Shown here piece by piece: positions 26,992 through 36,051 of a stretch of DNA of 64,000 nt. The DNA comes from Bog-950 sp046329495 (lineage in GTDB: Bacteria > Bacteroidota > Bacteroidia > Chitinophagales > LD1). Where the stretch lies: positions 62,001 through 126,000 of the forward strand of contig JAXLUO010000008.1 in assembly GCA_046329495.1 (NCBI GenBank), in the 5' to 3' direction. The notes under the pieces were generated by a model. The model made no database searches, was not told the origin of the DNA, and worked only from the letters and a program-made list of their open reading frames with translations. A program made the translations under genes and the position numbers. Every line of letters starts with the position of its first letter. Position 1 is the first letter of the stretch.

Positions 26992-29900
26992 ATGAAAAAT
27001 ATAATTACTGCTTTACTGTTGGTTGCCGTTTGCTTTAGCGCAACCGCTCAAAAAAATAAAGGAAAGGAAACCCCTGCTGCACCTGTTGCAAAATTAAGTT
27101 CGGCCGCCCTGGGCAAAATGGAAGCCCGGCATATTGGTCCTGCTGTTATGGGTGGTAGAATTACGGCTATTGATGGCGTGAATGCCGACCCGCGCACCTT
27201 ATTTGTAGGCACCGCAGGTGGTGGTGTTTGGAAAACTACCAATGGCGGTTCGCAGTTTAAACCGGTGTTTGATAAACACTGCCAAAGCATTGGCGCAGTA
27301 GCTATCGACCAAACCAACCCCGATATTGTTTATGTAGGCACCGGCGAAAGCAATATGCGCAATACCGTTTCAGTTGGTAACGGCATCTATAAAACTACCG
27401 ATGGTGGAGAGAACTGGGTGTTCCTTGGTTTACCTGAGAGCGAGCACATTAGCAAAATTGCCATTCACCCTACCGACCATAATACCTTGTTTGTAGCTGT
27501 GCCTGGCAAGCTGTTCAGCAATTCGTCTGAACGTGGTCTTTACAAGTCAACCGATGCAGGTAAAACATGGAGCAAAATTTTGTTTGTGAACGATTCAACG
27601 GGTTGCGCTGATATTGCTATCAACCCTAAGAACCCGGACATTATCTATGCTACTTTCTGGCAATTCCGCCGCAAGCCTTATGCGTTTGCTTCGGGTGGTC
27701 CGGGCAGCTCTATTATGAAATCAACCGACGGAGGTAAAACCTGGAAGAAGATACACAAAGGTTTACCCGAAGGTGACATTGGCCGTGCCGCTATTACCTT
27801 GGCACCAACCGATCCGAACAAAATTGTTGCCATCGTAGAGTCGAAGAAAACTGGACTGTTCATCTCCTCCGATGGTGGTGAAAACTGGAATGCCCAAAGC
27901 GCGGATGATAACGTATGTGCCCGTCCGTTTTACTTCAGCACCATTGTAGTTGATCCGCTGGATGCTTCGCGTGTTTACCGTCCGGCCTTCGAATTTTCGT
28001 ATAGCGAAGATGGTGGCTTTAGCTGGGTGCGTGCCCAAAACAGCAGTGGCTGGGTGCACAGTGATATGCATGCGTTATGGATTAACCCGAAGAACACGTC
28101 GCAAATGTATTTGGGTACCGATGGTGGTGTATATATGAGTGTTGACCGTGGTAATAACTGGTTGTTCTTAAACAACATGCCTGTGTCGCAATTCTACCAC
28201 GTGGCTATCGATAATCAGGAGCCTTATTATGTATATGGCGGCTTGCAGGACAACGGCTCCTGGCGGGCACCTTCGCAAAGTACCGGTGGTATCGAAAACG
28301 GCGACTGGAAGAATGTAGGCGGCGGCGACGGCTTTTGGGTGCAACCTGATGGTGAAGATCATGAGATTGTTTACAGCGAATACCAGGGTGGCCATGCTTC
28401 GCGCTTAAATCTGCGTACAAATCAATGGCAGGATATTCAACCCAAGGCGGGTATAGGCGATCCTAAATTCCGTTTTAACTGGAACACACCAATTGTAAAG
28501 TCGCCTACTAACCCTAAGCGTATTTACATGGCCTGCCAGTTCCTGTTCCGCAGCGATAACCGCGGTGTAACCTGGGAACGCATTTCGCCCGATCTTACTA
28601 CCAACGATCCCGTTAAATTAAAGCAGGAAGAAAGCGGAGGTCTTACAAACGATAATACATCTGCCGAGAACCATTGCACCATTTTCACCTTGTCTGAATC
28701 TCCGCTTGATGCAAATATGCTGTGGGTAGGCACTGATGATGGTAACCTGCAATTGACCTTAGACGGCGGTAAAACCTGGACTAATCTGGCTAACAATTAC
28801 AAAGCCTGCGGTGTGCCTGCACAAACCTGGGTTAGCAGCATCGAGCCTTCGCGCTTCGATAAAAATGTGGTGTATGCCACGTTTGATAACCACATGTACG
28901 GCGATGTAAAAACCTATGTGGCCCGCAGTAACGACATGGGTAAAACCTGGACGATGTTACGCAGCGATGTATTTAAAGGCCATGCACATAAAATAAGGGA
29001 GGATATTGTAAGCAAGGACCTGTTGTTCTTGGGCACTGAAATGGGTTTATATACCAGCATTGATGGTGGTGCAAATTGGACACAAATGAAAGCGCACATA
29101 CCTGAATACTGCCTGGTGCGCGATATGGTGATTGATCCTAAAACCAACGATTTGATATTGGCTACACACGGCCGTGGTATTTTGATTGTGGATGATATTT
29201 CGCCGTTGCGTAAAATTAATGCGCAGTTATTGGCCAGCGACGTGCAGTATATACCATCGCGTCCAACACCTGTTACTAATGGCCACTACGGACAAGGTTG
29301 GCCCGATGCAGGTGGCTTTGTGGGCCCTAACAGCAGCGAAGAAGCGCCCATTGCTTATTACTTGAAACAGCGCGTAAACAGCGGTTCGGTAACCGTACAG
29401 ATCTTCGACCAAAAAGGCAATAAACTGGTAGAATTACCCGGCACCAAACGCAAAGGATTAAACAAAATTACCTGGAACATGCGCGTGGCCCCGCCTCGTG
29501 TAGCCGAAGGCGGTTCTAAGGCTGATTGGGCCAGCACCGTAGGCCCTATGGTAAGCGAAGGCAAATACAAAGTGCGTATCGTAGTAAATGACCTGAGCAG
29601 CGAAGGCGAACTGGATTTGATTGACGACCCTCATGGTTCTTTCACTAAGCAGGAAAAGGAAGAGAACCGCGCTGCCGTGGAACGTGTTACCCGCATGCAC
29701 GAGGAACTGGCCGTGGTAATGGATTCATTGCTGAGCGAAGAAAAGCAGATCAAGGAAACCAAGGATCTTTCGCCGGTAATTAAGGAATACTACGATAGCT
29801 TAGAGGCTATTCGTAAGTCGTTAGTGCCGGTTAAAGAAGGCAATAATGTGCTGTTTGTAGATGAAGAAAACCTGCGCGAAAAGGTGAGTGACATTTACTG

Positions 29901-30069
29901 GGGCGTTAACTTTTACGAAGGCAAACCAACCACCTCGCAACAGGAAGGCTTAAACACCCTGCAAAAGGAGATGAACGAGGCCCGCACAAAAATTGAGGAC
30001 AGGAAGAAAACCTACCGGCCGAAAGTAAAGGCGGAGTTGAAGCGTTTAGGTAGAAATGAGCCTTATTAA
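26992..30069 (+). CDS. Large exported BNR/Asp-box beta-propeller protein (VPS10/glycosyl-hydrolase-like)
   Basis: 1025 residues with a signal peptide ending FSATAQ. About ten Asp-box motifs (S/TxDGGxTW, for example KSTDAGKTW, KSTDGGKTW, LTLDGGKTW, TSIDGGANW) build one or two propellers through about residue 740. A FlgD/Ig-like beta module ('VTVQIFDQKGNKLVELPG..GLNKITWNMR') and a charged helical C-terminus (about 870-1025) follow. Homologues in Bacteroidota are often labelled glycosyl hydrolase or VPS10-domain protein, but I see no catalytic residues that prove a glycosidase. No T9SS sorting tail is visible, so a periplasmic location is possible. It probably shares a transcript with the LolA-like gene. 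Confidence 0.85.
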   Translation: MKNIITALLLVAVCFSATAQKNKGKETPAAPVAKLSSAALGKMEARHIGPAVMGGRITAIDGVNADPRTLFVGTAGGGVWKTTNGGSQFKPVFDKHCQSIGAVAIDQTNPDIVYVGTGESNMRNTVSVGNGIYKTTDGGENWVFLGLPESEHISKIAIHPTDHNTLFVAVPGKLFSNSSERGLYKSTDAGKTWSKILFVNDSTGCADIAINPKNPDIIYATFWQFRRKPYAFASGGPGSSIMKSTDGGKTWKKIHKGLPEGDIGRAAITLAPTDPNKIVAIVESKKTGLFISSDGGENWNAQSADDNVCARPFYFSTIVVDPLDASRVYRPAFEFSYSEDGGFSWVRAQNSSGWVHSDMHALWINPKNTSQMYLGTDGGVYMSVDRGNNWLFLNNMPVSQFYHVAIDNQEPYYVYGGLQDNGSWRAPSQSTGGIENGDWKNVGGGDGFWVQPDGEDHEIVYSEYQGGHASRLNLRTNQWQDIQPKAGIGDPKFRFNWNTPIVKSPTNPKRIYMACQFLFRSDNRGVTWERISPDLTTNDPVKLKQEESGGLTNDNTSAENHCTIFTLSESPLDANMLWVGTDDGNLQLTLDGGKTWTNLANNYKACGVPAQTWVSSIEPSRFDKNVVYATFDNHMYGDVKTYVARSNDMGKTWTMLRSDVFKGHAHKIREDIVSKDLLFLGTEMGLYTSIDGGANWTQMKAHIPEYCLVRDMVIDPKTNDLILATHGRGILIVDDISPLRKINAQLLASDVQYIPSRPTPVTNGHYGQGWPDAGGFVGPNSSEEAPIAYYLKQRVNSGSVTVQIFDQKGNKLVELPGTKRKGLNKITWNMRVAPPRVAEGGSKADWASTVGPMVSEGKYKVRIVVNDLSSEGELDLIDDPHGSFTKQEKEENRAAVERVTRMHEELAVVMDSLLSEEKQIKETKDLSPVIKEYYDSLEAIRKSLVPVKEGNNVLFVDEENLREKVSDIYWGVNFYEGKPTTSQQEGLNTLQKEMNEARTKIEDRKKTYRPKVKAELKRLGRNEPY

Positions 30070-30167
30070 GCCAAAGATTTATTAAAATCCGCTCATTAGC
30101 AGCTACAGGGCTGCTAAAATTGTGGTTTGAGCAATAATAGTTCTCTGGTCTTTTTTATTTTCAGGCG

Positions 30168-30812
30168 ATGAATCTCGCATCCAAAATTGACCACACCCTG
30201 CTTAAAGCCGACGCCTCGGAAAAAGAGGTAAAGAAATTATGTGCGGAAGCTAAACAATATGGCTTTGCAGCGGTTTGCATACCGCCTTATTATGTACGTA
30301 AGTGCAAGGGGTGGTTACGCGATACCAATGTCAAAATTGCAACAGTGGTAGGTTTCCCGCTGGGATACACCCATACACCTGCAAAAGTTGAAGAAGCACG
30401 CCGGGCCATTGATGAAGGGGCGGATGAAATTGACATGGTAATCAATATTATAGCCCTTAAGGCGGGCGATTTAAATTACCTCCGCAACGAGTTAACCAGC
30501 GTAGCTACCATTACCCAGCTAAGGGGGGGTAAGCTCAAAGTTATTCTGGAAACCGGCTTGTTAACCGATGCCGAGATAATTACGGCATGCGAATTGTGTA
30601 AGGAAATGACAGTAGACTTTGTTAAAACATCTACCGGCTTTGTGCAGCCCGGTGCTACAGTAGAGGTAATTAAATTGCTGCGTGCTAATCTGCCTAAGTC
30701 TATAAAAATTAAAGCTTCAGGCGGCATCCGCGATAAGGAGTTCGCCGAAAAGCTGGTTGAGGCGGGGGCCGACCGCCTGGGATGTTCTGCAAGTGTAAGT
30801 ATAGTATCATGA
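30168..30812 (+). CDS. deoC: Deoxyribose-phosphate aldolase
   Basis: 214 residues, near the usual ~220. It cleaves 2-deoxyribose 5-phosphate to acetaldehyde and glyceraldehyde 3-phosphate in deoxynucleoside catabolism. K153 in 'DFVKTSTGF' is the Schiff-base lysine, K182 in 'IKASGGIRD' the assisting lysine, and the Asp near residue 89 in 'DEIDMVINI' completes the site. The stop overlaps the start of the SPOR-domain gene by 4 nt (ATGA), so the two are translationally coupled. A weak hairpin (30096-30117) lies upstream. Confidence 0.96.
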   Translation: MNLASKIDHTLLKADASEKEVKKLCAEAKQYGFAAVCIPPYYVRKCKGWLRDTNVKIATVVGFPLGYTHTPAKVEEARRAIDEGADEIDMVINIIALKAGDLNYLRNELTSVATITQLRGGKLKVILETGLLTDAEIITACELCKEMTVDFVKTSTGFVQPGATVEVIKLLRANLPKSIKIKASGGIRDKEFAEKLVEAGADRLGCSASVSIVS

Positions 30813-31210
30813 GAAGTTTGATTTTAATAGTGTGCTTAATAGTAGGTGGCGGAAGCCTGTTTGCCCAGGATAGTACTGCTCTTTCTCCGGGAAATTACAC
30901 CCTGGTTGCTGATAGCAGCTTTCTCCGGCTTACGGAGGATTACAAAGCCTATAATAAAAAAAGCGATGTAGTAGATGGATATCGTATCCAGGTAACTTAT
31001 ACCGATGTACGAACCGATATATATAACAGCAAAGGCAGAATGTATCAGGAATTTCCTGATATACCTTCCTATGTAGAATACGAACAGCCCTATTATAAGC
31101 TGCGCCTCGGGGATTTCCGGACACGTTTGGATGCCACCTATTACCTGCAACAGGTAATACTTTTATATCCCGGTGCATTTATCGTTAAGGATAAAGTGAA
31201 GTTGCGTTAG
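30809..31210 (+). CDS. Exported SPOR-domain protein
   Basis: 133 residues from the ATG at 30809, which overlaps the deoC stop and leaves a tidy signal peptide (MRSLILIVCLIVGGGSLFAQ); an upstream ATG at 30782 would add a Cys-rich stretch inside deoC. Residues about 60-133 ('GYRIQVTYT..R...FPDIPSYVEYEQPYYKLRLGDF' then 'LYPGAFIVKD') fit the SPOR fold, which binds denuded peptidoglycan glycan strands at division sites. A role in cell-wall metabolism follows from the family; the pairing with deoC appears to be only transcriptional. Confidence 0.82.
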   Translation: MRSLILIVCLIVGGGSLFAQDSTALSPGNYTLVADSSFLRLTEDYKAYNKKSDVVDGYRIQVTYTDVRTDIYNSKGRMYQEFPDIPSYVEYEQPYYKLRLGDFRTRLDATYYLQQVILLYPGAFIVKDKVKLR

Positions 31211-31248
31211 TATCAACTTGCCGGGGTTGCCGTAGCCGGGGCTTTTCC

Positions 31249-31256
31249 TATTTTCG
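31249..31256 (+). promoter_or_regulatory. Possible -7 element of the carbamoyltransferase operon
   Basis: TATTTTCG differs from TAnnTTTG at one position and ends 7 bases before the ATG at 31264, which would make the mRNA leaderless or nearly so. The -33 match is not clear. Confidence 0.45.
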
Positions 31257-31263
31257 CCCCTTC

Positions 31264-33126
31264 ATGACCATACTCGGTATTTCTGCATTTTACCATGACT
31301 CAGCCGCTGCTGTTATTCAGGACGGAAAGATTATAGCTGCTGCTCAGGAAGAACGCTTTACCCGCATTAAGCACGATTCGGCTTTCCCGGTAAATGCGGT
31401 TAAGTTCTGCTTAAAGTATGCCGGAACGGATATCAATGAGCTTGATGCTATCGTATTTTATGATAAACCCTTACTGAAATTTGAGCGCCTGCTGGAAACC
31501 TATTACGGTTTTGCGCCACGCGGTGTAGTATCATTCCTGCAATCAATACCGGTTTGGGTGCGCGAAAAAATGTTCCTTAAAAAGGTATTGCACGAGGAGT
31601 TAGGTAAAGTTGAGGGTTACAAAAAAGGAAGTGTAAAGTTTCTTTTTCCGGAACATCACCTCTCGCATGCGGCCAGTGCTTTTTATTCTTCACCCTATCA
31701 GCAGGCTGCTATACTTACTATTGATGGGGTGGGAGAGTGGGCTACAGCAAGTATTGGTGTTGGCCGTGGCAATAGCATCGAGATATTAAAGGAGTTGCGT
31801 TTTCCGCACTCGGTGGGTTTATTGTATTCAGCCTTTACTTACTTTTTAGGGTTTAAGGTAAACAGCGGCGAGTATAAGCTGATGGGACTTGCACCCTATG
31901 GCAATCCCGATTCACCAAAGATCACCGAATACATTCGTATTATAAAGGAGCAACTGGTTGATATAAAAGAGGATGGTTCGCTCTGGTTAAATCAGGACTA
32001 CTTTAACTATGCCACGGGCTTGCGCATGGTGTACGACGATAAGTGGGCAAAGCTCTTTGGTTTTAAGCGCAGAAACGAAGAAGATGATCTGGAGCAACAC
32101 CATTGCGACCTGGGCTTTGCGATACAACAGGTTACTGAAGAGATAGTACAAAAGATGGCAGTGGAGGCTAAGCGCTTAACAGGTTGCGATTACTTGTGCA
32201 TGGCAGGTGGCGTGGCGCTTAACTGTGTAGCCAATGGTAAACTGCTTCGCTCTAAAATCTTTAAGGATATCTTTATTCAACCTGCAGCCGGTGATGCCGG
32301 CGGTGCTTTAGGCGCAGCCCAGGCTGCTTATTACATCCATTTTAATAAGGAGCGTTACCCCTGCACCACACAAGATGAAATGCAAGGCGCTTATCTCGGT
32401 CCGCAATTCAGCGATTTAGATATTGAACTGGACCTTAAAAAGTATAAAGCCAACTATCAATATTTCGAGAGGTTTGATGACTTAAGCAATACTGTTGCCG
32501 ACCTGGTTAACAGCGGTAATGTAATAGGGTGGTTTCAGGGCCGCATGGAGTTCGGCCCGCGTGCTTTGGGTAACCGAAGCATCTTAGGCGATGCCCGTAA
32601 CCCCGAAATGCAGAAGAAGCTGAACCTGAAAATTAAATACCGCGAAGGTTTCCGTCCTTTTGCTCCTTCGGTAAAAGCCGAAGCCGCGCAGGATTACTTT
32701 GACTTAGATACAGCTTCGCCCTACATGCTGATCGTAGCTCCGGTTAAGGAGAGTCATCGCAAACCGATGCCGGCTAATTATAATAGCCTGCCGTTATTGG
32801 AACGCCTGTATATACTTCGTTCCGATCTGCCGGCAATTACGCATATCGATTTTTCGGCGCGCGTACAAACCATCCATAAAGAAACCAACGAGCGCTACTG
32901 GAAACTGCTGGATACCTTTCAACAGAAAACCGGTTATGGCGTAATGGTAAACACCAGCTTTAACGTACGCGGCGAGCCGCCTGTATGCACACCCGATGAT
33001 GCCTACAAATGCTTTATGCGCACCGAAATGGATTATCTTGTGGTAGGGAACTACTTGTTACAAAAGAGCACTCAACCTGCATGGAAAGAGCAGGACGATT
33101 GGAAAAAAGAGTTTAAACTGGATTAA
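31264..33126 (+). CDS. Carbamoyltransferase (NodU/CmcH/TobZ family)
   Basis: 620 residues. The N-terminal half has the ASKHA-type start 'ILGISAFYHDSAAAVIQDG', 'AAQEERFTRIKHD' and the metal/adenylate-site string 'EHHLSHAASAFY'. The C-terminal half has 'MEFGPRALGNRSILGDAR' and 'MVNTSFNVRGEPPVCTPDDA'. The family makes carbamoyl adenylate from carbamoyl phosphate and ATP and passes the carbamoyl group to a hydroxyl of a sugar or secondary metabolite. The acceptor here is unknown. It is followed by DUF5989 and SxtJ membrane proteins, a trio often seen with this subfamily, which suggests a membrane- or envelope-linked acceptor (inference). Confidence 0.93.
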   Translation: MTILGISAFYHDSAAAVIQDGKIIAAAQEERFTRIKHDSAFPVNAVKFCLKYAGTDINELDAIVFYDKPLLKFERLLETYYGFAPRGVVSFLQSIPVWVREKMFLKKVLHEELGKVEGYKKGSVKFLFPEHHLSHAASAFYSSPYQQAAILTIDGVGEWATASIGVGRGNSIEILKELRFPHSVGLLYSAFTYFLGFKVNSGEYKLMGLAPYGNPDSPKITEYIRIIKEQLVDIKEDGSLWLNQDYFNYATGLRMVYDDKWAKLFGFKRRNEEDDLEQHHCDLGFAIQQVTEEIVQKMAVEAKRLTGCDYLCMAGGVALNCVANGKLLRSKIFKDIFIQPAAGDAGGALGAAQAAYYIHFNKERYPCTTQDEMQGAYLGPQFSDLDIELDLKKYKANYQYFERFDDLSNTVADLVNSGNVIGWFQGRMEFGPRALGNRSILGDARNPEMQKKLNLKIKYREGFRPFAPSVKAEAAQDYFDLDTASPYMLIVAPVKESHRKPMPANYNSLPLLERLYILRSDLPAITHIDFSARVQTIHKETNERYWKLLDTFQQKTGYGVMVNTSFNVRGEPPVCTPDDAYKCFMRTEMDYLVVGNYLLQKSTQPAWKEQDDWKKEFKLD

Positions 33127-33135
33127 TAAAGAACA

Positions 33136-33285
33136 ATGGATTTTTTAAAAGACCTCTGGCTGTTTTTAAAGGAGCGCAAAAAATGGTGGCTATTGCCGGT
33201 AATAGTGGTGCTGCTGCTTATTGGTGTGCTTATTGTATTTGGTGGCGGTTCGGCCATGGCCCCCTTTATTTACACCCTGTTTTAG
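33136..33285 (+). CDS. DUF5989 family small membrane protein
   Basis: 49 residues. A charged amphipathic N-terminus (MDFLKDLWLFLKERKKWW) precedes one hydrophobic span (about 19-36) and the tail 'GGGSAMAPFIYTLF', which matches the DUF5989 family. It starts 9 bases after the carbamoyltransferase stop and ends one base before the SxtJ start, so all three are one operon. The biochemical role is unknown; it probably helps seat the carbamoyltransferase at the membrane (inference). Confidence 0.85.
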   Translation: MDFLKDLWLFLKERKKWWLLPVIVVLLLIGVLIVFGGGSAMAPFIYTLF

Positions 33286-33286
33286 T

Positions 33287-33685
33287 ATGAAACCTAAACT
33301 AACGCGCGAAAAAGAACTTGAAACCATCCTCACCATCTGTGTGGGCCTGGTAGTTATTTTCTTTATCAGCGAACGGCAATTGCTGGCCGGCACGCACAAA
33401 AAGGCCTTGCTTACTGTTGCTGTGTTGATTGGTGCTATAGGCTTGTTCTCGAACCTGCTTACAAGCTATGTAGCCATGGCCTGGATGAAGCTAAGCGAAG
33501 TGTTGGGAGCCATTATGCCTAAAATTATTTTAAGCATTGTCTTCTTCCTGTTCCTGTTTCCGGTAGCATTGTTAATGCGCCTGTTCTCGAAAACCAACTT
33601 ATTGCAACTTAAGAAGGAAAAGGATAGCTACTATTTTGCCCGCAACCATACCTATACGGCCAAGGATCTGGAACAGATCTGGTAG
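33287..33685 (+). CDS. SxtJ family membrane protein
   Basis: 132 residues from the ATG at 33287; an earlier in-frame ATG at 33221 lies inside the DUF5989 gene. Hydrophobic spans are at about 15-30, 40-60 and 70-98, followed by a basic segment ('KKEKDSYYFARNHTYT.KDLEQIW'), as in SxtJ proteins first noted in saxitoxin clusters and since found widely beside carbamoyltransferases. There is no evidence of toxin synthesis here. It is the last gene of the operon before a bidirectional terminator. Confidence 0.85.
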   Translation: MKPKLTREKELETILTICVGLVVIFFISERQLLAGTHKKALLTVAVLIGAIGLFSNLLTSYVAMAWMKLSEVLGAIMPKIILSIVFFLFLFPVALLMRLFSKTNLLQLKKEKDSYYFARNHTYTAKDLEQIW

Positions 33686-33704
33686 CCTTACTTATGAGCA
33701 TAAA

Positions 33705-33732
33705 AAAAAAGCGGCCCTGGGGCCGCTTTTTT
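33705..33732. terminator. Bidirectional terminator between SxtJ and tsf
   Basis: Stem AAAAAAGCGGCC/GGCCGCTTTTTT with loop CTGG. The A run on one side and T run on the other serve both convergent operons. Confidence 0.92.
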
Positions 33733-33751
33733 AGTTTTATCGGGAAGCGAA

Positions 33752-34588
33752 TTACTTCGCGCCTTTTTCTACACGTTTGAAAGCAACAACAGTTAAACCG
33801 CTTTCAGCAGCGCCTAACACTTGCTGAACAGTTTTGCTGCCGTCTTTTACGAAAGCCTGGGTTAAAAGGGTATTTTCCTTAATGAAAGTGTTAGCAGCGC
33901 CTTCAGCAATTTTATCCAGAATGTTCTCCGGCTTGCCGGCAGCAGCAGCTTTTTCGCGGGCTACAGCCTTTTCGCGCTCTAATACTTCGGCAGGTACGCC
34001 GCTGGCATCAACTGCAGCTGGGTTCATAGCAGCAATTTGCATAGCCACATCTTTACCTACGGTTGTTACAGCATCGTTTAATGGCTTGTTAAGGGCCACT
34101 AATACTCCAATTTTATTACCCATGTGGTTGTAAGCTACAACGCCTTCGCCTTCTACACGTTCAAAAGCTGATACGGCAATCAATTCGCCGATAGCAGATA
34201 CTTTCTCCTGTACGGCATCCTTTACGGTGCTGCCGCCAATGTTCAGGGCTAATACGTCGTCGATGGTTTTTGAACCTGCTGCTAAAGCTGCTTCAGCAAT
34301 AGCGTTAGCCAGTTTACCGAAGTCTTCGTTTTTCGCAACAAAGTCAGTTTCGCATGATAAGTAAACGGCTACACCGCTCTTGTTATCAGCGCTGGTTTTA
34401 GCAATAACCAAACCTTCACCTGCTGAACGGCCTGCACGCAGTTCGGCAACTTTAGCGCCTTTTTTGCGCAGGTAGTCAATTGCCTTTTGAATATCGCCAC
34501 CGGCTTCGGTAAGCGCTTTTTTGCAATCCATTAAACCGGCACCTGTAAGGTTGCGCAGTTCATTTACTTGAGATGCAGTAATTGTCAT
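33752..34588 (-). CDS. tsf: Elongation factor Ts
   Basis: 278 residues, the standard size. The N-terminal UBA-like domain 'ITASQVNELRNLTGAGLMDCKKAL' and the 'CETDFVAKNEDF' motif, which inserts into EF-Tu, are intact. It catalyses GDP release from EF-Tu. It lies downstream of rpsB in the conserved rpsB-tsf order, with a 118-bp AT-rich gap, and ends at the shared bidirectional terminator. Confidence 0.98.
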   Translation of the reverse strand: MTITASQVNELRNLTGAGLMDCKKALTEAGGDIQKAIDYLRKKGAKVAELRAGRSAGEGLVIAKTSADNKSGVAVYLSCETDFVAKNEDFGKLANAIAEAALAAGSKTIDDVLALNIGGSTVKDAVQEKVSAIGELIAVSAFERVEGEGVVAYNHMGNKIGVLVALNKPLNDAVTTVGKDVAMQIAAMNPAAVDASGVPAEVLEREKAVAREKAAAAGKPENILDKIAEGAANTFIKENTLLTQAFVKDGSKTVQQVLGAAESGLTVVAFKRVEKGAK

Positions 34589-34706
34589 GTTATATAGTAT
34601 TTAAATGATTATTAAAATTAGTAACCCGCTTGCTTTTTGTGCTTAAATGAAGAAGCCAAGTCGGGTTAAGAACTTGGCGCCTTCATATATTCGGTACTGG
34701 TTGGGC

Positions 34707-35600
34707 TTATTTGCCGGCCGGCTTTTTAAAGCCACCGCCTCTGTTGCCGCCACCGCTGTTACCTGTTCTGCTGCGTCCTGCGCCACCGCCGCCGCTTCCG
34801 CGCTTCTTGCGGCCCTGGCCTTCGCCACCTTCTTCTTCACCAGCAAGTTGCTTATCGAAGTTGTCGTTGTCGAAGTTGTCGTCATCATCCTGATCGGCAC
34901 CTTCCTGAGAAGCTGATCTTTCTGCTAAACCTTCTGCAATTGCATCGGCAATGTAGTTGGTTAAAAGTGCGATAGAAGTTGCTGCGTCATCGTTACCCGG
35001 GATAGCGAAATCTACTTTAGTAGGGTCGCTGTTGGTATCAACAATACCCATGGTATTGATGTTCAAACGCTGGGCTTCTTTCAGCGCGATGTGCTCGTGC
35101 ATGATATCTACCAGGAATAAAGCTGCAGGCACGCGGTTCATGTTAGCCACACCACCTAATACTTTTTCCATTTTCTCTTTCTCGCGGGTTAAAACCAGCT
35201 TTTCTTTCTTGGTTACGCTGTCCAACGTACCATCGTTCAGCATTTTTTCGATGCTCTGCATCTTCTTAATGCTCTTGCGGATGGTAGTGAAGTTGGTCAA
35301 CATACCACCTAACCAACGCTCGGTAACGTAAGGCATACCAACGCGGGCTGCGGCTTGTTTAACTACTTCTTTTGATTGCTTTTTAGTAGCTACGAACAGA
35401 ATTTTACGACCGCTGCGGGCAATGCTCTTGGCAGCGTTAGCTGTTTCTTCCAGCTTTTCGATAGTTCTGTTAAGGTCAATAATGTGAATGCCTTTGATTT
35501 CACCAAAAATGTATGGTAACATCTTCGGGTTCCATTTGCGGCGCAGGTGACCGAAGTGTACCTGGGCTTCCAATAAGGCTTTATGTTCTGGTCTTTGCAT
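34707..35600 (-). CDS. rpsB: 30S ribosomal protein S2 with a C-terminal acidic/RG-rich tail
   Basis: 297 residues from the ATG at 35600 ('MQRPEHKALLEAQVHFGH'); an in-frame start 9 codons earlier would extend toward rpsI without homology. The S2 core ('HFGHLRRKWNPKM.PYIFG', 'FVATKKQSKEVV', 'RWLGGMLTNF') ends at about residue 230. The last 67 residues first run acidic (DDDDNFDNDNFD, EEEGGEG) and then become Gly/Arg/Lys-rich (RKKRGSGGGG, GGGNRGGGFKKPAGK). E. coli S2 has 241 residues, so this tail is an add-on. It is part of the rplM-rpsI-rpsB-tsf operon. Confidence 0.97.
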   Translation of the reverse strand: MQRPEHKALLEAQVHFGHLRRKWNPKMLPYIFGEIKGIHIIDLNRTIEKLEETANAAKSIARSGRKILFVATKKQSKEVVKQAAARVGMPYVTERWLGGMLTNFTTIRKSIKKMQSIEKMLNDGTLDSVTKKEKLVLTREKEKMEKVLGGVANMNRVPAALFLVDIMHEHIALKEAQRLNINTMGIVDTNSDPTKVDFAIPGNDDAATSIALLTNYIADAIAEGLAERSASQEGADQDDDDNFDNDNFDKQLAGEEEGGEGQGRKKRGSGGGGAGRSRTGNSGGGNRGGGFKKPAGK

Positions 35601-35630
35601 ATCGTTTCTATTGATAATGTTATACAATGA

Positions 35631-36014
35631 TTAACGCTTAGAGTATTGTTCTTTCTTACGGGCTTTGCGTAAGCCGGTCTTTTTACGTTCAACCACGCGG
35701 GCGTCGCGGCGCAGTAACTTAGCCTTCTTCAACGAAGGACGTTTTTCCGGATTATCTACAATAAGCGCACGGGCAATTGCCAGTGATACAGCTTCAGCCT
35801 GGCCTTTGATGCCACCACCAAATACATTGATGGAGATATCCAGTTTGCCTTCGCTTTCAGCAGTCTTTAAAGGAGCCTCTACTTTATTCTGGAGGTATAC
35901 TACCGGGAAATACGCGGTGTAGTCCTTGCCGTTGATGGTAATGCTGCCGTTACCTGCTTTAACAGTAGCGCGGGCAACAGATGCTTTTCTTCTTCCTACA
36001 GTAACTTTTTCCAT
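35631..36014 (-). CDS. rpsI: 30S ribosomal protein S9
   Basis: 127 residues. 'VGRRKASVARATVKAGNGSITING' at the N-terminus and the conserved basic C-terminus 'GLRKARKKEQYSKR', which reaches the P-site tRNA, are complete. It lies 37 bp after rplM, the universal L13-S9 pair, and 30 bp before the rpsB start. Confidence 0.98.
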   Translation of the reverse strand: MEKVTVGRRKASVARATVKAGNGSITINGKDYTAYFPVVYLQNKVEAPLKTAESEGKLDISINVFGGGIKGQAEAVSLAIARALIVDNPEKRPSLKKAKLLRRDARVVERKKTGLRKARKKEQYSKR

Positions 36015-36051
36015 TGTTGGATTTTAATTTTAGGATTTAGCAATAAGCCAA

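Noticed and set aside
31214..31240. GC-rich terminator after the SPOR gene
   Set aside because: The two GCCGGGG blocks are direct, not inverted, repeats, so no stable hairpin forms.
34643..34900. Alternative frames over the rpsB 3' end
   Set aside because: They arise from the GGx/RGG-coding tail of rpsB read out of frame.
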